Notes under the pieces: generated by a model
Told to the model about the DNA's origin: nothing
Seen by the model: the letters and a program-made list of their open reading frames with translations, nothing else
Databases searched by the model: none
In this document: positions 37,901 through 52,350 of the stretch, piece after piece
Numbering within the stretch: the first letter of the stretch is position 1
Layout of the letters: each line of letters starts with the position of its first letter
Position numbers and translations under genes: made by a program
Assembly (NCBI RefSeq): GCF_000247815.1
Contig: NC_021673.1
Location: 46,560,081 to 46,624,080, forward strand
Source: Ficedula albicollis
Lineage: Eukaryota; Chordata; Aves; Passeriformes; Muscicapidae
Direction of reading: 5' to 3'
Length of the DNA stretch: 64,000 nt

Positions 37901-39892
37901 ACTTCAAGAAATTAGGATGCTAACTGTGCTAAGTAATAATAGTGTCTCCCAAGTGTAATACATAGAAAGCTTAAAACTTAAGGTGGGCCCTGTTTAGGGA
38001 TCATACTGATGTGTTTATATAAACAAGTATATTGCCAAGTGTCAGATTTTTAAGCTAGTGTGGCTGATTCATTTGTTACTACTGTTAGGAATTACAGTCT
38101 TGGAGACTTAAATCCAAGTCTTATGCAGTGAAAGATGACTTCTGGCCTCTGAGTCACCTGATAGCATCTTTGATTGCCTCAGAAGATTCAGTTATGGACT
38201 CTGAAAAAAAATAAAATTGCAAGTCCCATTATGTTTGGTAGGAATACATACTGCTCATAGGTAGAGCAGTGAGTAGTGCTTTTCTTTGGGGAACTGCAGT
38301 CTGTTCTTTTAAAAGTGATAGTTTAATTACTATGGGCCTGAAGCCAATGCTGACTTCTGACTGATGATTCTGTAGATACACTGATGTGGTTTGCAGCCCT
38401 ACAGTGGCACATTCAAGTATAGTAGCCATGACACATTGCCCATAGGCTGTGTGCTTATATGGGAGTGTTAGGCCTTGTGAGGGAGCTCCCACAGGCTACA
38501 CCGCATGACTGCTGTGCTTGTCCCTTACCGTTGTAGGCAAGCAAATAATCTCCCTCTAGATTTCCTTCCTGCACAAGTCAGGTTCCTTCCTGCACAGTGC
38601 TGAGGTGTGGTACCTACAGAGAGGGGAAGAGCTAACACACAGTAAGGTACATGGGTAATGATCCAGATTACTCAGTTCGGACAGCTCTAGGGATCTGTAC
38701 ATACGAAGTAAAATTTTCAGGGATTTGCATGATTCCCTCTACCAGAATACTACAGGTGATTCTTTTTGTGGAACCATTTTGTTGCTCATAACTTGATAAC
38801 CTACTGTGTTTTCCTACAATTCACCCTTTCATTTGTTCTTGATTAATTCTTCATGGGGTTTTTTTGGTTTTTTTTGGCTTTTTTTGCAAATGAAGAGATT
38901 TATGCTTCCTGTTTTACTGCTTCCATGTATTTGGAGTAGGACTAGTTGTAATCAAAGACTGTGTTTTGGCATAGCTGAGTGTGTGATTTTCTGTGCTTAA
39001 ATCTTTCTCACTTCCTTCACTGTATACATTTTTGGTTAAATACAGTAAAATTAGCCCTGTGTGTTGGGTGGGCATCACTAGAATGTTAGTAGCAACAGCT
39101 ACAGCCATTTTCTTTTTCAGCATACCAAGATTTCCATCAGGTGATACTTGGAAATGTTTCAAAGAGGTTCTTCTTGGTTTATTTTCTGCCACAACTCTCA
39201 ATAAACATTGTTTTGGAGTACTTTTATATTCTTCTGGTCTGCAGTGAAAGCAATATTTTTTGAAATTTGAGATAAAATATAAAACTGCATGTGAGTTTCT
39301 TTCAATTTTAAGAAAAATTACTATGTATACAAAATATTGAGCTTAATTTTGTGTAATTTGGTTGATAATCTTCCTAAGCACTCAATAAGTCTTCTACCTG
39401 ATTTTGAGGTTTATCTACTACTTGTCTCTTTAAGAATTGATTTTTTTATGTATAAAAAATATAGGATAAATAAGTCTTGCTCATGTAGACAAGGTGAATG
39501 CTTTATAAATATATTTTGCTATGATTTATATTTATAAAACATGCATTTCTTATAATATAACCTGCACATCTATATATGTACATATATATATACATATACA
39601 CACACACAGAAGAATGTGTATTATTATGTATTTTATAGCTATCTCTCTCTCTCTAAAAATGTATTCTTTTATTAATGCTGCATTTAAATTTAATCTGATG
39701 CTGGTTCTAAAATAATGTTCCTAAGTGTGTCTTGTTTATTGCTTTGTACAATTTGAAACAGCCTTGTATTTCCATTGTAGTTATAAAGTTTGGAAATGGG
39801 AAATTAGGAATTTTTAATATCAATTTTTGATGTGTATCTCTTGACTTCTTTTTTCCCCGCTGTTTATGCCCCATTCCCACCTTGCCTTTCAG
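34948..39892 (+). other. ULK4: ULK4 intron of 4.9 kb
   Basis: It contains a complex simple repeat at 39571-39654 and a 20-bp-period short repeat near 38566-38597. The 3' end is pyrimidine-rich (CCTTTCAG). No other feature was recognised. Confidence 0.65.
39571..39654. repeat. Compound AT/CA/TC microsatellite
   Basis: An AT-rich run (tatatatgtacatatatata), then (ca)n near 39598-39608, and after a short spacer (tc)n at about 39641-39654. Confidence 0.9.
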
Positions 39893-39985
39893 GTATGAGC
39901 ACATTCTGCTGGCTCCAGACCCAGTACCAATGTATGCTCTGAAACTGCTGGTGGCCCTGACTGAGCGCAGCCCTGCTTCTGTGAG
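39893..39985 (+). CDS. ULK4: ULK4 exon K
   Basis: The exon is 93 nt. It completes the split Gln codon and ends with two bases (AG) of the next codon. It encodes YEHILLAPDPVPMYALKLLV, then ALTERSPASV. The acceptor is TTGCCTTTCAG and the donor GTGATA. The human counterpart YEQILLEPDPVPAYALKLLVAMTEHNP is clearly homologous. Confidence 0.94.
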
Positions 39986-41454
39986 GTGATACAAGTACAC
40001 ATTCTCTGTTGCTCTGGGTTCTTTCTGTTTCAATTTCTTCTTTCCTATTAGGAATTAGCAATAGCAGATCTCACTATTGTACTACTTTGACTAGCACTCT
40101 GATTTATGAAAATCATTGTAGAGTGTTTGTTATCAAACACATCCTACATCTTTTGTGTCAATTTTATCTGATCCTGATTATTTTAATGTTATTTTAATGG
40201 ATTTAGCCAATGAAAACACTAGAGACAAAATTGGAAAAATTTTAACATTAAAATTATCTTTAAAAAATGTAAAAAACCCCAAACCAAACCTAAAACATTA
40301 TCAAAATTCTTGTTCAGCTGAACATATTTGTGACTCGGACAAAGGTGGTTTGTTTGTTAAATATTTACAGCAGTCGATTCGCTTAAAAGCTGGCCAGTTC
40401 TCCTGCAGATATATCTACCCTTAAAATTCCTAAATACGGGTTTTAGTTTTTGGTATAGGTAAACTCACTGTCTTAATATCTCTTCCTTCTTGTTCCAAAA
40501 TTTAGACTGTGATGCACAGAAAAAAACAACAAACAACTGTGTCATACAACTTAAACCGTGTGAGTTGATCGTGATAAGGAAGGATCTCTCTCTCTTCCTG
40601 GATATGCCCAAAAAATGTGCTTATTCTTATCATTGGCCATTGTCTTTTTGTGTTGTCTGATAGTGTTATTGCTCAGAGGTTGCTAAGCATTGTACTGTTT
40701 TGCTTTGATTGATTGAAATGAGCACAAGGAGAAAAAAAAATAAGGAAATTTAATGTTTTCCCACTTTTTATTACAAAAGGTGAAACATCTTTTAATCTTT
40801 TATGATGCTGCTGGGAATGGTGCTTTAATATACTAAGTAGACTACAAATTAACTAGGAAGTAGAGTGGCTTGAGATTTTAAATGTTTTCAATTATATAAA
40901 ACAGTTTTTATTGTAAAGAAGCTGTTTATGCTACTGTAGAATTTTATGTATTCTAGAAACAAATAGAACAGTTTTCCATTTTTAGATTTAACCCACAGAT
41001 ATATAATACTTTTGTAACCAGAATGCTGGCTGTATTAGCGGTATCTTTCCTCTCCCTACTGAATTTGCTTTATTTGAGAAATCATACATATTTGCCATTA
41101 TGTCTACCAATGTAGGTAGATTGTGGGTGCACACTCATCCTCTTGGTTATCTGGCATCACACAGGAATTTTTTTCTTAGTATTATTACAGAGCAGCTGTG
41201 GATATTCAATTAATTATTAATTACTTGAAATAAAATTCCAGATTTTAACCCATCTGTAATTGTTGTGTTTCTAATATACTTTACAGGTCCTCTTTTACTT
41301 TCACTAAATCATTTGTTTGCCTTGTGCTCTAAAGGAGCACCGTTTAGGCAATTGGTCTGTCTTTTTCCTTATTCTTTGACTCTCCAATAAATTTTGCAGG
41401 AAGTAGCCAATGCTTCAAAAGCACGAGAGAGGTGAATAATATATTCATATTCAT

Positions 41455-41676
41455 ATTCATAGAAATTGCTGGTGAACAAAATAGAAACCAGGTACATGTT
41501 ATAGTGAACAATATATCACAGTTGGTTCTGTTTTGGTTCTATGAGTAATTAAATCAGTATTCATTATTCATAGAAATTGCTGGTGAACAAAATAGAAACC
41601 AGGTACATGCTATAGTGAACAATATATCACAGTTGGTTCTGTTTTGGTTCTATGAGTAATTAAATCAGTATTCATT
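41455..41676. repeat. Two-copy tandem repeat, 111-bp unit
   Basis: 41455-41565 and 41566-41676 start 'attcatagaaattgctgg' and end 'aaatcagtattcatt'. One substitution is seen (catgtt/catgct). The left border lies in a short attcat repeat, which may have primed the duplication. Confidence 0.95.
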
Positions 41677-44600
41677 AAGTTCAAAATTACTCAAGACATA
41701 TGCTCTTTTGCTCCTTTCATTAGACAGATGGACAGTATCTGCAAAAATTGTGATGGGGAGTAAATAACACTGTACACAAATCCTGTGGGATTTAATTTTA
41801 AATGAATAAACGTGCTAGTAGCAAAAAGATTGTAAAATGACAAAATCTTAAATTAGTATTTACCTTGCTGATGCAATGTCTTTTGAAAATAGTTATTAAT
41901 AATATTATTTTGAAGTAAAGAGTGAATTGGGAGGAGGACAAGGGTTAGTGTGCTTTTATTTTGTTTATTCCGTATGATAGCTTGTTCTCAGAGGTGTTTA
42001 CCTAACAGATTCTTGCTTTCTTTCTCTCTTTATTAATTCTACCAATTTTCTTGCATCTCACTCTCTTACTATCTTACTATCAGCTCAGGTTTTAGATGTG
42101 TGCTCCCTTATAGAGGCATCTGCATTTGAGTACTTCTTATTTTAGCACTTGAAAGGAGACAGATATACTCCATTTTTTTGTTTTCTTTTTTTCATAGCTG
42201 ATACTGTAAATTAGTTAAATTATTATATCAGAGGAACGACATTTCATCTTCCTTCTATTTTTGGACATTTCTGTTTTCTGTTACTGATTGTTTGTTATAT
42301 ATGGCATAGACACAGATATTCAAATACAGTTATATTTTTTATGTTTTTTAAGCTTATGGTAAAATATTGTAGTTACAATACATGTTTTGAATTCCTTTAA
42401 TTAGCATTTTATAAGAATACAAAAATACTTTGTACTCTTTGCCATTGCTCCACTGTTGGGGTAATTTTTAACATTCTCTGTTGTGGGAGTTCTTCCACTC
42501 CATTGCTTTTCAATTTAGCAGCGAAAAACTCCAGTGATATCTCATTAGTGTGTTGCAGAATTAGATCTCTCACCAACATAAGTTCTCTCTTGTGTAAGAT
42601 GGTAGCTTTAAAAAAGATGGTAGCTGTAAAAAGCTGCAAAAAATGTGTTTCTGTGGACACTTTTTAATTATTTGGACATCTGATCATATGAGCATCTACA
42701 GGAAGAAAATTCAGTTTCAGAAAAGGATGAGTGTTTTCTTGTCTCGTTGGACCTGAATGGGTTAGACTATAATTGAATCAGGTACCCTTTTGTACCTGGT
42801 TTTACATCACACAACAATTGCTGTCTGATACAACCTCACTTAGGGTTTTTTATTAAGAAAATAGCAGATATTGGAAGAGTAAGCTTTGAACTGAATTTAT
42901 CCATCAGTTGTATTTGGCTCAAAGCAAACAGTCTGGCTTTAAATCTTTCAGTAATATTCTGTTATGGCTCTCCTAAATACCTATTGCCTTGTCTTCTTCA
43001 AAATTTTTAGTGTTTTGTGATAAGAAAAATTGTGAACATTTAAACCAGTGTGAGAATTAATAGCAGAGTTCATATTTAGCTTTATTAAGACTACTGATTT
43101 CAAAAGAAATCACTGATGTTAAGGAAAGTTGTAGCTTCAGTTAATGATTAATTTCTGGACTACTGTAAATTTGCATTAGTTTTTTTTCCCTTTGCATTAA
43201 TTGCTTTTGGTGAATTGTACCTCTGTAAAGAGGTTTTGGAGGAATAGAACTCACAGTGAGAGCAAATGTCTGCAGCAGGCTGAAGTGTGATTTAACTATG
43301 CGAAGTCTGCATTCAGGAAGAACAATATCATAGGTAACTTGTCCTTTTGTGTGTTTACTTAATGTATAGGTTATATGCATGGATAGGAAGTCAGACATAA
43401 TCTGTAAAGGGTTGGGGTTTTTTTTGGTTCCTGCTTTGAGTCTTTTATGCTCTTTGCTGTAGTCCGTAATGATCAGATTTCCAGGTTTTTTCCTAGTAGT
43501 GAGGAGTTCATGTGAATTTCTTAGTTTCTCTTAAAACAATGATATACTTATACCTATATCTATACCTATACGATATACCAATTAACTGCTCTTAAGTGTT
43601 TTGGCTGTTGTAATAGAATCTATATTGTGCTATTCCCAGAAACTTTTACTGGATCATGATTCTTAAGCTGCCTATTGGCCTTACAAAGAGCCTTATGAAA
43701 TGTGGCTGTGTGCTCTCTTAGGCAGCTACTTGGCCTACCTTTAGCCAGAAACCCATAGCATTTGGTGACATTAATATATCTGAAAGCTAAACCTTATAAA
43801 CTATGGAGTCTGAATTTTGCGAGTTGCTAAAGTAGACAGTTTTGGTTGCAAGGAAGGGAGACAGTAAAGGTAATAGGATAGAAGTGGAGGGAATGTCAGA
43901 TATTGCATCAGATAATTATCATGGAAGTGGGACACATTCCTGTATTCTATTAAGGTCATTTCCTGAGGCAGAAACACCTCTAAAAACTAACTAAAAACTA
44001 ATAGTAAGGCACCCTTCTTAGATGTATGGTGAAGGACAGGGGACCAAATTAAGTAACCTTTCTCACCTCCTGTCCTTAAAAATAGATTTTCCGAACAAAC
44101 ATTAGACTGCACTAAAAAGTGTGAAAAGGCATCAGAAACCAATACAGGAAGGTGCTGAAGAGCAACAAGAAAATCTGCTGCATCTAAATGCCACATATCT
44201 AGTACCTGTGAAGATGATAGATGGATCAACCTCATATGTTGTAGCATATTGTCTTGACTAATCAAAGTAACTGTCATAGTGTCTTTGGAATAATCCGAGA
44301 GTTGTCTAATTCTCAAACTTAATTTATGGTACTTTTTGTACCTGTGCATTATCTATTAATGACCATTAAAGGCACATTTTAGGGTTGGTGCTAGTGATAA
44401 GTTGATCGTCTTTTCATACACTATTATGATCTACATCAGTCTTTAGTTGCATTCCACTATATTCTGAAATTGTCTAGAATCTTTGCCGTTGATTTCAAAA
44501 AACAAACAATAAAACACCCCAAACCAACCCAACCCAAAACTAAACTCTTTGGAGTTCAATGTGGTGTTTTTTAATTGCTGGAATTGTGATTCAGTTCATT

Positions 44601-46192
44601 TGTTGTTGTTGTGCATAGATTCTTTGAACCTGCGATAGTTTCTTTGCCATTATACTATGGGACTAGTGCTTTAGTGCTTTCCTTGATTAATGTGGGCTCA
44701 TATTAATTGCTTTAAAAACACTTTGTTCTTCTCATTAGTCATTTTAATTTCCTAGTTTAAGGTTGAAATGCTCACTTTAAAAAGTAGGTTTATTTGCTGT
44801 TAAATTACTTCTCTGTTTTTATGTGTTGTTTTATTTTCTATAATGAATGTGAATAAAATAAAATAGAGTAGTTCTGATAACAGGTAAGCCTTAGGGCCTA
44901 GTCCAGCTGAACTGAGCAGTAGAATTACATGCTAGAGGTGTACAACATTAGTGAGAAAATCACAATCCAGACAGATTGGGAGAGATTGCCAGAAGATTAA
45001 ACTGTATTATTAGAACTTTAGGGAATGTCGATGTAGATTTAGAACTCGATTTTGATTTTGATTATGCTAATTTCACATCTATGGAAATCGAATTGTAAAA
45101 ACCCTGATTTTCCCTTTAGAGAAATAATGCTAATATAAAACAGCAGAGGGTTTTTATGATCTTGCTGTTCCTATTGTTTGGTGTAATGTTTGCATATATA
45201 CTGCTTTATTGAAAAACATAAGCAGGGAGACTTTCCGCGAAATAGACTCTTGAAATGTTAAGTTTTGTGTCAGCTAATAACACTGTTGTCAAGTCATACA
45301 TCATTGTAATTCATATCAAAGGCAGTGGTCAGAGTTCATTATTGCAAGGGAGTACTCATAGTCTAGTCATGTACAGACTGTAATACTAAACACCATTTTT
45401 AATGTAAAACACAACTCCTTAGTGTTACATTTTATAAAAGCTCCCCTTTAGTAAAGAAATAAGCTATTAACCTTAAACCTGTAATTTTGTTTCCTCTTTC
45501 GTGTTGCTGATCAATTACTGGATGTCTAATTTGTAAAAATGTGAGACAAACATTTGATGTTACTGTTAAGTGAATTTTTGCAAAGAGTCATGTTGGAAGG
45601 TTCAAATAATGTAAAGCATTAAAAAGGAGCAAATGCCATTCATTCTTTGTTATTTTTACTTTCAATAGTGAATTTTTGACTTTGTGCTATAAGTAGCAAA
45701 TGAGGAAGAGTCGGCTGACTGCTACAGCTGGTTGCTACAAGTGGAGCTGCAGACTTGAGTGAATTCAGTTCTGCCATGAATTGTCTGTTCAGCATTAAAC
45801 AAACCTACTGTCCAGTCCATTCTCTTGTATTCAATAGTGGGTTGTGGTGGGTCTAGTGCTGGCTAAATCACCCCTGCACCCACTAGAATGCCCTTGGCTT
45901 CAATGCAAAACCAGCACACTGGTGCACAGAGAAGACTGCAGGGTGGAGGCTTTCTCAGACACCTATGAGGCTTTTTTCAGGACCTATATAAGATGATGTG
46001 GTGCTCTATAGAAGATAGCTATTGAGGAGTAATCTTCATTTCATTTATGTGGACTGAAAGATATACTTCACAAGTCACTTTCAGCATAAATAGTTATTCT
46101 ATAACATAACCACACCTATATAAAGATTTATCATCTTCATGGCTTTGTTTTTTTATTTCTTTATCTGATCTGATCACTTAAGATCACTTAAG

Positions 46193-46508
46193 AATTTTAT
46201 GCCATCGTCTTACAGTTAAAAAGAAGCACACTACTTCATAAGTTTCTGGAATATTTTCTCCTTTAGCTGTCTCCCCCAGCCTTTGCAAGCTGAACAGTCA
46301 TGCCTATTTTTTAAGAGCCCTTAATAGGGTTCAAAAATCTGTCATGGCCACTTAATTTTATGCCATCGTCTTACAGTTAAAAAGAAGCACACTACTTCAT
46401 AAGTTTCTGGAATATTTTCTCCTTTAGCTGTCTCCCCCAGCCTTTGCAAGCTGAACAGTCATGCCTATTTTTTAAGAGCCCTTAAAAGGGTTCAAAAATC
46501 TGTCATGG
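46193..46508. repeat. Two-copy direct repeat, 161-bp period
   Basis: 46193-46347 and 46354-46508 run from 'aattttatgccatcgtctta' to 'aaaaatctgtcatgg'. One substitution is seen (ttaatagg/ttaaaagg), and 6 bp (46348-46353) lie between the copies. Confidence 0.95.
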
Positions 46509-49500
46509 ATTTGACATTTCATCCTTTTAAAATTAATGTCTTGGTTCTTGCTTTGTGCATGTCCACCAGTTCTGTTCTGCAGAATAATTTCTACTCATTT
46601 GTTCAGCTTAGAATGTCTGTAACAGATTTCCAGAATCTATTACCCAGATTTCCACACCCTCCCACGCCACTTTTCTCTAAAGTGTCTCTCTGATAACATC
46701 ATATTTTCTGTCTTTTAAATTTTTTAGGTATCAAGCATGTTGCAAAAAGCCTTTCATTTTTAGTGTCCTGCAGTAGGTTTTTGTTTTGCAAGAAAGTAAT
46801 CTAGGATTTCTTAGAAAAACTGATCTCACATATTGTTGGAAAGCAAAATTGGAGGCAAAATCTCATTCTAAAAATTGTTAGTATATTAAAAATTCAGATT
46901 GTACTGATGGCACGTCTTTTAAAATCAGATCACCAGTTATTTTGAGCCAGAACTGTTTATTTATATATAGATTTAAATGAGATAGAAATAATATAGTTAT
47001 GTAGTATTATGATTTGCTTATGTATATCATGATGATTCTGTATGTTTTCCAAACAGGGTAGAGCCTAATTTGGTATAAATTATTATTTGTGAAGAACAAA
47101 AATACTTTTGGTTTAGAATATTCTATGAAATAAATGCCATAGCTAAACTCCTTTTTCACCAGCTTTAAGACAATTCCTTTGTAAAACTATGCAAGACAGA
47201 ATGAAAAGTGTGATAAAGTCACATGTATCATATATACAAAGATCATATATACAAAGTTGGGATAAACCAGCTTTAAGCTTTGTCTTAATGCAGTGCTTGA
47301 TGAGACTTTATGCTTTAGCTAAGTTATGTGTATAATTTTCTTACAGCAGCTTTTTATTGTTTCAGTCATAATGTTTGGCAGGTGACCTTTAAGAACAGAC
47401 CTGTTGGCTCTAGTTTTGTCTTAGCTTATCTCAGCAGAAAGTATAGCTGTCTTTGTTAATGCTGTAACAATCGGAACTGCTTCCAGTGTTTGAACACAAG
47501 TGTTTCATAATTTACCCTCTACCACAGAAGTGTTTTTCTAGGTTCTGCCTAAACTGGGGTGGCTTAGCTATTTTTGATATTTGATTGTATTTTACTGCTA
47601 ATGTGTTCACAGTTTAAATGCTGCTTATGTAACAAGGTGTGCAGCTTTTGCTGGGATAAGTAATTCCAGTAAGACATAAGCATAAGTAGGCTTGTGCTGG
47701 TAAAACTTCATTTTGTCAGTATGATTGCTGTTACAGTAGCTGCTCTTTTTGGGAGTCTGTGGTGTTTAAATTACTTTCTTTACATTCAGTATTGTTATAT
47801 CTACATCAGCAAAATTCTGTTTTGCAGACATGGACTAAGCTTTTAGCTAGTAGATTTGGCTCTGGAAATGTACCTCAAATATAATTAGGGGGTCCTGTCT
47901 GTAATCCTGGGACTCTCTTATGACCTGGCTCTGTCCAAGCTGCCATAACTGTCTATTTAAGGGTTATTAGATGGCCCAGAGGAGATTAGCTTTCATGTTT
48001 TCCTGGCCTATGAAAGTAACTTGTTTCCATTGCATATGGAAAAAAAATTTCCCTCAATTTAATTAGGGGAGAAATTGTCCTTAAACTTAAGCTTCTAAAC
48101 TTAGAAATAATGAGTTTCTTTCCTTACCTAAACTCTTCTCCCTCTGTTGAGTGTAAAATTTCTGTATGCAAGAAAGAATGCATGTATTTGTTTGAACAAG
48201 GCTGTTAATTAATTTTGTTAAATGTCTATATGTGAGTGCATAAAATAATACTGCTTTGTTGTGTTTTGAAGAGTTTAGTGGATTTACTTGTCTCCAGGTC
48301 CACATGCCAGTGCTGTATAATGGAACAGATCTTCTTATTCCCACCTTTAACTCATATAGATTTTATATCACAAAGTCATTATTTCATTTAGGTGAAGGCA
48401 AGAATCAGAGAAATAGAAAAACAATAAGGGAAAAGTAAACCATTATTCATACATAATGCATGTATCTGCATTACCCAGAAGTAATTCTGGTTTATTTATA
48501 GATACTGATATTTTCTTAGTGTGACTTTCATTCCTTATTATATTTCCTTTACAAGATCTGATTCCAGCAAATATGAACGATCAGGGCTCTTACAGATGAC
48601 ATTAATCTAAATGAAGCATTTATTTTATAACCTTTGGATGTCTGTTCTAGCTCCCTCTGATTTTTTTCATTAAGTTCATAGAGGAGAATGTGAAATTCCT
48701 TTTAGCTGCTTCACTTCACAGTCTAATATTTTAGCTTATAATATCCATAAAAATAACACCTTCTCCTTTTACCTTATTGTACATGAATATAAACTCTTAC
48801 ATGAAACTGTGTGATTTTAGGTATATATGAGTTATTTTTACAAAATAGTTTACCAAACAGAATTATTGTTTTACTAGAAGCCAATATAGAGTTTTACACA
48901 GTACAGCTTCAAACATGAAATTAGATACTTATTTTAGTGAAATATAACTTTTATTTATTCACAGTGAACTGTGTAATACAACTTAGTACTTTTAACTGAT
49001 GTACTACTGGCATGACAGTTTTGCAGTGATGTACACTGAGATCCCAGATGTGCTCTCTGTGTTCGAGTTCTGCATGTATTGCATGGGCTTCTTAATGCAG
49101 TCTTATCTTTGCTGTGTCACAAAACTAAACCTACCAATTGTTTATCGAGCACTTCAGTGGCATTACGGTGACACAAGAAAAAATTTTTGAAACACACAGT
49201 TGGGTGTGCTCTGCAGTGTTTGGTGAATAGGCATTTTATATAGTGTGTAAGAAAAAGTGACAATCATTCTTCCAATTAGAACATATAATTCAGTAAAAGG
49301 CATGTAATCATATGACTCATATCATCATAGTGCGTGAGACACACATGCTTTCCTAATAGAGTGTTTTGTGCTCTAAGAATAGAAAATAATTAGTGTTAAG
49401 TATTACTGATTATTGAGAATATTCTTTCTTTAAGCATGTATGTGCTGGGTTTCATCTGATTTTGAAATGCAGGAGAATATAGGTGACTTCTTTTGGGCCA

Positions 49501-49986
49501 TACTGCTCAGCATTGTCAGGTGTCTGACAAAAGTATCATATATAAGTATGTTAAACCCAAGAAGTTACTTAACATGGCATTCTTTAAAAAAACACAGCAC
49601 ATATATATAGTTTCATTATGTGTGCTGAGTCTATTAATTCAAACAGTTAATGGTGCACTCTATTTCATAGTATGTATAATGCTATAGTTGTGGTATTTTA
49701 TTAATTACTGCTGTTAAAAAATGCTAAATTAATTACTGTTCTATCCACTTGAATTGCATCAGTGAAGCAGACCTAGAAGTAATTTCCAAAGCAGTATAAT
49801 GTTCCTATTTCTGTTTAATATCTGAAATGGAGGTCATGTTTGTTGAGAGCTAGTCAAAGGCTAAGGTTCTGGGTCATGGATCTTGGCAACAGCTGTTCTA
49901 CTGCTCTGTTCCTCTTGTGAGTTTAGTGTGTTAAATAAGAATTCACTTCCACTGTTTTAAATAAATTTTAATGTATGTTTTTACAG

Positions 49987-50035
49987 CTTCTTGGAAGAAA
50001 TCCATCTTTTTCCAGTTATTTTCCAAGTCATCTTG
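49987..50035 (+). CDS. ULK4: ULK4 exon L (49-nt small exon, last in window)
   Basis: It supplies the third base of a split codon (AG|C, Ser) and ends in phase 0. It encodes FLEEIHLFPVIFQVIL. The acceptor is TTTTTACAG and the donor GTAAGA. It aligns with human LVEESKLIPLIFEVTL, and the phase fits exon K exactly. The following exon, which in human starts near EHQESILGN, was not found before the end of the window. Confidence 0.85.
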
Positions 50036-51289
50036 GTAAGAATAATTTTTAATATAGATACATATTCTGATAGATATCCTATCTCCCAAATCATGGCTAA
50101 CCAGTAAGTTTCATTAGCAATGTTGATAAAATAATAAGATGTTGGTGAAATCAAGTGGAACAGTCTAACAAAATGAATCTAGAGTAAGCAGACATTTAGG
50201 AGGTTCTTGCCAACTAGTCCACCTGTATAACAAGTTTCTTCAAGATAAGTACTTTTTTCTGTCTTGAATTAAAAAATGCCCTGAAAAATAGAATAAATGA
50301 GCTGGATTCCTAATTAGAACTATATATTTGCCTAGTCCATACAAGAAATGCTGAGGAAGCTGCATTTGATTTAATAGCTTCAACTACAAATTTGATACTG
50401 TTGGCATAGTAGTCTCAAATCCCACTATTTGCTTATAGAATTTCTTTCAATATAAAATATCAAGGATATGATTTTGGGATAGCCATATGTGGAACTCCCA
50501 TCCCTAAATAGAGTCTGCCACTTATAAAGGTCATTAAAGTTGTTGGTTTGTTTCTCTGAAATGTTGCAAAACAAATATGTAAATGAAGAAGAGAGATCTT
50601 TAGGCTAGTTTGGAAGCTGGGATACTGTTGTCCATTACCCTTCTCATTGTTAAATTCCAGTCTCTTGTTAATTTTTTTTAATTTTTAACTTTATGAAGTT
50701 GTATCAGGTAAGTGTCCTGTCTTGTAAGCATGCTCCTGATGACTACTAAATATGCATTATAAGTAAATACACATAATTTAGGTAGTGCAGGCAGATTGCA
50801 TACTTGCTTTTGTATAATTCTTGAAATTCTGTCTTATTCAGGGTAGATGAGGTTCATAAATGGGATTCTGAATCAACTTTGATATTCTTTCTTAAGTTTC
50901 AGTATTTTAATCTTCACTCTTCCTTTCCAGTGATTTATTTTACTGCCTATCATTTTGAACCTATTTAATACTGCATACCCTGATAAGCCATTTTTTATTA
51001 AAGTAACCTTGTTAGTGATGATAGATTTTTCCAGCAGCATACAGAACACAAGCTTTATGATATTTTGTGTACCTATAGGTACAAATCTCTTTTTGTGATA
51101 AGTATTGAGAATATAACCATACATTTTACTGTAGTTTATAAATAGTTTTCACCTAGGATGAGTACTAATTTTAAGTAGTAATAAAAAAACACAGTAAAAT
51201 ATGGAAGTCAAATGTTTCATATTAATATTCTTAAATATTTAGTTAATATTTTAAATGTCTTCAAGTGCTAGAATCTTGACATTTAACCA

Positions 51290-51317
51290 TATATATATAT
51301 ATATATATTTTATATAT
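51290..51317. repeat. AT dinucleotide repeat, left flank of poly-G
   Basis: An (AT)n run interrupted by 'attttat', ending 'tatatat' directly before the first G. Confidence 0.9.

Positions 51318-52350
<1,033 letters not shown>

Larger units (their letters stand above)
39986..49986 (+). other. ULK4: ULK4 intron of 10.0 kb with two tandem duplications
   Basis: The largest complete intron here. It contains the 111-bp repeat (41455-41676), the 161-bp repeat (46193-46508), and an A/C-rich low-complexity stretch near 44500-44540. A stretch near 45840-45960 might be an LTR remnant, but I could not support it. No extra ULK4 exon was found. Confidence 0.7.
926..50035 (+). other. ULK4: ULK4 gene, internal portion (12 distinct exons plus one duplicated exon)
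   Basis: This is the only gene recognised. The conceptual product matches vertebrate ULK4 as I recall it, exon after exon and without gaps. Landmarks are KIIENVCTT, GFITGEIGPVLWYLF, RLIQEK, SGRKHPSTVQ, VVLHLVTSQVFRP, SIDSGETN, VEWRLFSLRLLSETTSLL and DPVPMYALKLLVAL. ULK4 belongs to the Unc-51-like family, but its kinase domain is regarded as catalytically inactive. It has been linked to ciliary and cytoskeletal functions. The part encoded here is the alpha-helical ARM/HEAT-like repeat region, so no kinase motif (VAIK, HRD, DFG) is expected or seen. Exons have AG acceptors and GT donors, and all phases agree, giving 424 codons without the duplicate exon or 485 with it. Introns range from 90 bp to more than 10 kb. 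Promoter, start codon, kinase-like domain, C-terminus and polyA signal lie outside. The strand follows from splice-site orientation. Confidence 0.93.

Noticed and set aside
43987..44349. 120-codon - strand open frame
   Set aside because: No family resemblance; lies in an AT-rich intron with no supporting signals.
45836..45960. Possible LTR fragment ('tgtggtgggtctag', 'gctggctaaatcaccc')
   Set aside because: The similarity to bird LTR wording is too weak to support without a library search.
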